The translations under genes were made by a program, and so were the position numbers. A stretch of 58,176 nt of DNA, taken from NCBI GenBank assembly GCA_003223935.1, contig QHXQ01000093.1, forward strand, positions 1 to 58,176, read 5' to 3'. Numbering within the stretch: the stretch's first letter is position 1; every line of letters starts with the position of its first letter. This document shows positions 56,025 to 58,176 of this stretch, piece by piece. The notes below the pieces were generated by a model. The model was not told where the DNA came from, made no database searches, and saw only the letters and a program-made list of their open reading frames with translations. Source of the DNA: Acidobacteriota bacterium. GTDB lineage: Bacteria; Acidobacteriota; Blastocatellia; Pyrinomonadales; Pyrinomonadaceae.

Positions 56025-57044
56025 TCACCCCGTCATCAGCCGACTGCCGGCTGTCTGCACGATGTCCACCATCGTCACCTCGCCGCTCACCAGCTTCACT
56101 CCGTAGCGGTCTTTGAAATAGAGAATGCGCGGGATGATCATGTCCACATGCCGGTGCACGCCGCCTGTGATGGTTGCGATCAGCGCGACAACCTCATCCG
56201 TCGCCGAGTCGCCCAGCGCACGCTGCACGATTGCCTTCACTTCCGCCGTGCCCAACTCGACCAGCGGATAGTGCATCGCCACGCGCGACGAAAGCTGCGC
56301 GCGCACGTCCTCGGTCAGCCGCGAAGTGTTAAAGAGTTCGTACAGGTCTTTCGTGCCGGACAGCACAATCGGCACACGCGCCAACTCCCACAGATGGCAG
56401 ATCGAGCCGAGCGCCTTTTCGTTCAGGTAGTTTGCTTGGTCAATGAAGAGCGGGCGCGGGTTGCGCCGCAGCCGCTCGGCGATCAGGTCTTCGAGCTTCG
56501 CCGTTGGCGGTCGGTCATCAATTCCAAGCTCGCGCGCGATGCGCTGCACGAAGTAGCGCGTCGTCACATTCGCGGAGCAGAGAATCAGCACCGGCGCGGT
56601 CGTCATCTTGCGCACGGCAAATTCATTCAGACCGCGCGACTTGCCGACGCCGGGCTTGCCATAGACCACCACGATCACGTTTTCGCTGATCGCGGTCGCG
56701 CAGGCGTGCTGAAGCTGCACCCACGACCGCGTTTCCACGAACGTGTTGGCGAAGCCGTGCCGGACTGTGCCCTCGACCTGTTCACGAAACGCGCGGATGC
56801 GCTTCTCGATTGACGACGACGACGGGTTCACGCCCATCCCGCCTGACTCTTTCGGCAGGTAGTACGTGCCTTCCAGATAGGCATCGAGCGCGGTGCGCGA
56901 GACGCCGATGTAGGCGGAACGCGACAGCACCTGCGTTGTGTGATGCGGGTGCTCTTTGATGTAATCTCCGAGCCAGCGCCGCAACAGTTCATCGCCGGGC
57001 GGCGGCGCTCCGACCGGCTTGATCTTGGGATGTTGTTTGGTCAT
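56025..57044 (-). CDS. MuB-like AAA ATPase, transposition target protein
   Basis: 339 residues. N-terminal helix-turn-helix region (HTTQVLSRSAYIGVSRTALD) as in MuB, and a central AAA domain with Walker A VVVYGKPGVGKSRGLNEF, Walker B RPLFIDQANYL (Asp-Gln rather than Asp-Glu), sensor LSGTKDLYE and Arg-finger region RLTEDVRAQLSSRV. MuB binds target DNA as an ATP filament, stimulates MuA and gives target immunity. Identifies the element as a transposable phage. The transposase gene expected just upstream is not adjacent; three small genes lie between it and the window edge. Confidence 0.85.
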   Translation of the reverse strand: MTKQHPKIKPVGAPPPGDELLRRWLGDYIKEHPHHTTQVLSRSAYIGVSRTALDAYLEGTYYLPKESGGMGVNPSSSSIEKRIRAFREQVEGTVRHGFANTFVETRSWVQLQHACATAISENVIVVVYGKPGVGKSRGLNEFAVRKMTTAPVLILCSANVTTRYFVQRIARELGIDDRPPTAKLEDLIAERLRRNPRPLFIDQANYLNEKALGSICHLWELARVPIVLSGTKDLYELFNTSRLTEDVRAQLSSRVAMHYPLVELGTAEVKAIVQRALGDSATDEVVALIATITGGVHRHVDMIIPRILYFKDRYGVKLVSGEVTMVDIVQTAGSRLMTG

Positions 57045-57262
57045 GCCGCTTTCTCTCCCTTCACTGACTTGGCGTGAACTTTGCGATAGAGGCGTTCAAC
57101 CGGCAGAACCTTATAACGATCAAAACCTCTCCTGTTCCAAGTCTCTGGCTCTGTATCGAGATAAGCTGTTTTGCCGTCCTTGCTCAGAGCGACCAGAACA
57201 AACTCTCCGGGTCGATCTGTTACCTTGAATCGCTGCCCGACATCTTTCGCCATAACCTTCAT
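57041..57262 (-). CDS. small early phage protein
   Basis: 73 residues, ATG after AAAGGTGA. Compact basic beta protein: AKDVGQRFKVTDRPGEFVLV, DGKTAYLDTEPETWNRRGFD. It overlaps the MuB start (ATGA). No family recognised; a small beta-barrel fold is likely. Confidence 0.6.
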   Translation of the reverse strand: MKVMAKDVGQRFKVTDRPGEFVLVALSKDGKTAYLDTEPETWNRRGFDRYKVLPVERLYRKVHAKSVKGEKAA

Positions 57263-57384
57263 TGCAATTCACCTTTCGTTTTTGCAGTTGACGTAAAAGG
57301 CTGGCGCGGCTAAAGTCTCGGAAGTGTTTCGGCTCGTAACCGAGCCAGCCCGTGAATGATCCAAAGGCTTTGCTAAGCGTCCCT
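57263..57384. other. 122-base gap with a GGCTCG-TAAC-CGAGCC palindrome
   Basis: A 6-base-pair palindrome (57331-57346) lies in the gap between the zinc-finger gene and the 73-residue gene. An open frame (57120-57437) crosses the gap but continues out of frame over the next gene. It could hold an operator or a minor promoter. Confidence 0.4.
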
Positions 57385-57888
57385 TTAACGCCTGCTGAGC
57401 CTTTTGTTTTTGTTGCGATCAATGAGCGTGTCATCAATCTCCAACAGCAGATCGCGCACCATCATCAGCGCCTCGTCATCGGCGAGCGTTGCCGCATCGC
57501 CCTGCTCGGCGTAGGTCTTACCGATGATGGCCGCGACGCGATCAGGCAGCTTCGCCACCTTCATCGCGTACTCTTCAGCAGCCATCCCCTTCTCTCCCTT
57601 CTTCAGAAATCGCCTCCGTGCGAGGCGTAACAAAAACTCAAACGCCGCGCGGCGCAGCCGGCGACGGTGACTGCGCGACAAGCCGGCCGGCATCAACACA
57701 GCATTCACCCGCGCCTTGTCCTGCCCACACTGGTTGCAGAAGATGTTCAGCACGCGCGAACGTTTGCGCGCCTGAAACTCCCGCGCCGGCTTCTCAAAGC
57801 CGCACACCACGCAGCGCCGCAGCACACCACGACGAAGCGCGCGCTCAGTGCGCGTCTGTTTTCGTCCGAGATGTGCGTGCGCTCTCAT
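57385..57888 (-). CDS. zinc-finger early phage protein
   Basis: 167 residues. The N-terminal 100 residues are basic with a CxxC-x(n)-CxxC finger (RCVVCGFEKPAREFQ; IFCNQCGQDKARV). The C-terminal 66 residues are acidic and helical (VAAIIGKTYAEQGDAATLAD), and their Met (57585) follows a strong GGAGAGAAGGGG site, so a second shorter product can start there. Unknown function, probably DNA-binding. Confidence 0.6.
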   Translation of the reverse strand: MRAHAHLGRKQTRTERALRRGVLRRCVVCGFEKPAREFQARKRSRVLNIFCNQCGQDKARVNAVLMPAGLSRSHRRRLRRAAFEFLLRLARRRFLKKGEKGMAAEEYAMKVAKLPDRVAAIIGKTYAEQGDAATLADDEALMMVRDLLLEIDDTLIDRNKNKRLSRR

Positions 57889-57891
57889 GAA

Positions 57892-58143
57892 CTAGACTCC
57901 TCCCCGCATTCCATGCACTCTCGCAAGCAGGTCGTTTACATACTCCGTAGCCATTGGGTGTGCTTTGAAAGCACGCTCACAAGCCACAGAGCAAACAACG
58001 ATTGATACTGTGTCCGCCTGATCGCCTATCGGAATATCAGCCATGCGCCAGCCCTTCGCCGCGCCACACTTGCCGCAGGTGTTGCAGGTGAACACAGGCG
58101 CGTCACCTTCAATTTCGTGAAACTCCAAAGACTGAATGTTCAT
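57892..58143 (-). CDS. small zinc-finger early phage protein
   Basis: 83 residues, ATG after GAGG. APVFTCNTCGKCGAAKGWRM and SIVVCSVACERAFKAHP give a C-x2-C-x2-C and C-x3-C pattern. It follows no gene in the window; the DNA further right is cut off. Early operon, unknown function. Confidence 0.6.
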   Translation of the reverse strand: MNIQSLEFHEIEGDAPVFTCNTCGKCGAAKGWRMADIPIGDQADTVSIVVCSVACERAFKAHPMATEYVNDLLARVHGMRGGV

Positions 58144-58176
58144 CAGAACCTCGGCGGAGACCGTTCCTTTTAAGGT

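Larger units (their letters stand above)
21486..58176 (-). mobile_element. Mu-like transposable prophage, attR-side part
   Basis: All recognisable genes from 21615 to the window edge are on the minus strand and follow the phage Mu order, in reverse as read here. MuB-like ATPase and GemA lie to the right. Counterparts of gp25, gp26, gp27 (DUF3486), gp28 (terminase), gp29 (portal), F, I, capsid, gp36, gp37, G, sheath, tube, gp41, tape measure, baseplate and fibre follow towards the left. The element ends at three spaced 21-base repeats. The transposase (MuA), repressor and the other end are not in view. Base composition matches the host, so the phage is adapted to it. The exact first base (TG at 21486 or nearby) is inferred. 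Confidence 0.85.

Noticed and set aside
56025..57044. MuB-like gene as an IS21 IstB helper
   Set aside because: The neighbouring GemA and Mu-order late genes show a phage, and no IstA-type transposase is adjacent.
57120..57437. 105-codon minus-strand frame
   Set aside because: Overlaps the 73-residue and zinc-finger genes, which have better ribosome sites and composition; only the short gap part is otherwise unclaimed.
1..58176. tRNA, rRNA or riboswitch
   Set aside because: No cloverleaf, rRNA core or known riboswitch pattern found by eye; short tRNAs could be missed without a covariance search.

Overview
The window joins two unlike halves. Bases 1 to about 21,490 are ordinary chromosome of a GC-rich Gram-negative-type bacterium. 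The gene set (PilT, ComEC and ComEA, a GAF-PP2C phosphatase, a short primase, many exported hypotheticals) and the heptamer-based hairpin repeats between genes would fit Acidobacteriota of the Blastocatellia type. That placement is an inference; no rRNA or marker gene in the window settles it. From about 21,490 to the right edge lies one end of a Mu-like transposable prophage. All of its recognisable genes are on the minus strand, so transcription runs from right to left.

Host half, left to right: an ImmA/IrrE-like protein and a DnaG-like primase; a GAF + SpoIIE-type phosphatase; a small unknown (minus); a PilT/PilU ATPase; a DUF2238 membrane protein (minus); a 48-residue lmo0937-type membrane peptide; birA, a glycosyltransferase and coaX; a DUF4087 secreted protein; two unknowns; an RNA uracil-C5 methyltransferase; a large exported HEAT-like protein (minus); comEC; a 607-residue protein of unknown role (minus); a cupin; and comEA (minus). 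Competence and pilus genes (pilT, comEC, comEA) recur through the segment.

Prophage half, in direction of transcription (right to left): small zinc-finger proteins, a MuB-like AAA ATPase, a GemA-like regulator, a DUF5131 (Gp37/Gp68) protein, a beta-class DNA methyltransferase and many small early genes (58.1-48.8 kb); a CsbD-like gene with its own promoter and terminator; the late operon with Mu gp25, gp26, gp27 and gp28 counterparts (terminase); portal and MuF head protein; a Com-like zinc finger; protease/scaffold, decoration and capsid; gp36, gp37 and gpG-like head-tail genes; sheath, tube, tail chaperone, tape measure, baseplate and fibre. The series ends at three spaced copies of a 21-bp repeat that look like the transposase sites of a Mu attR. 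The order follows phage Mu closely from gp25 to the fibre. The transposase and the other prophage end are not in the window and presumably lie to the right.

The strongest new signals are: (1) a probable programmed -1 frameshift (nine A, a GGAGG upstream and a hairpin downstream) joining the portal to a MuF protein whose C-terminal domain carries an HxHP motif; (2) a tail-chaperone region whose distal half lies in the +1/-2 frame, the arrangement I recall for Mu; (3) the attR repeats about 200 bp from comEA; (4) a prophage promoter motif present three times; and (5) a duplicated leader/terminator element at the start of two late units.
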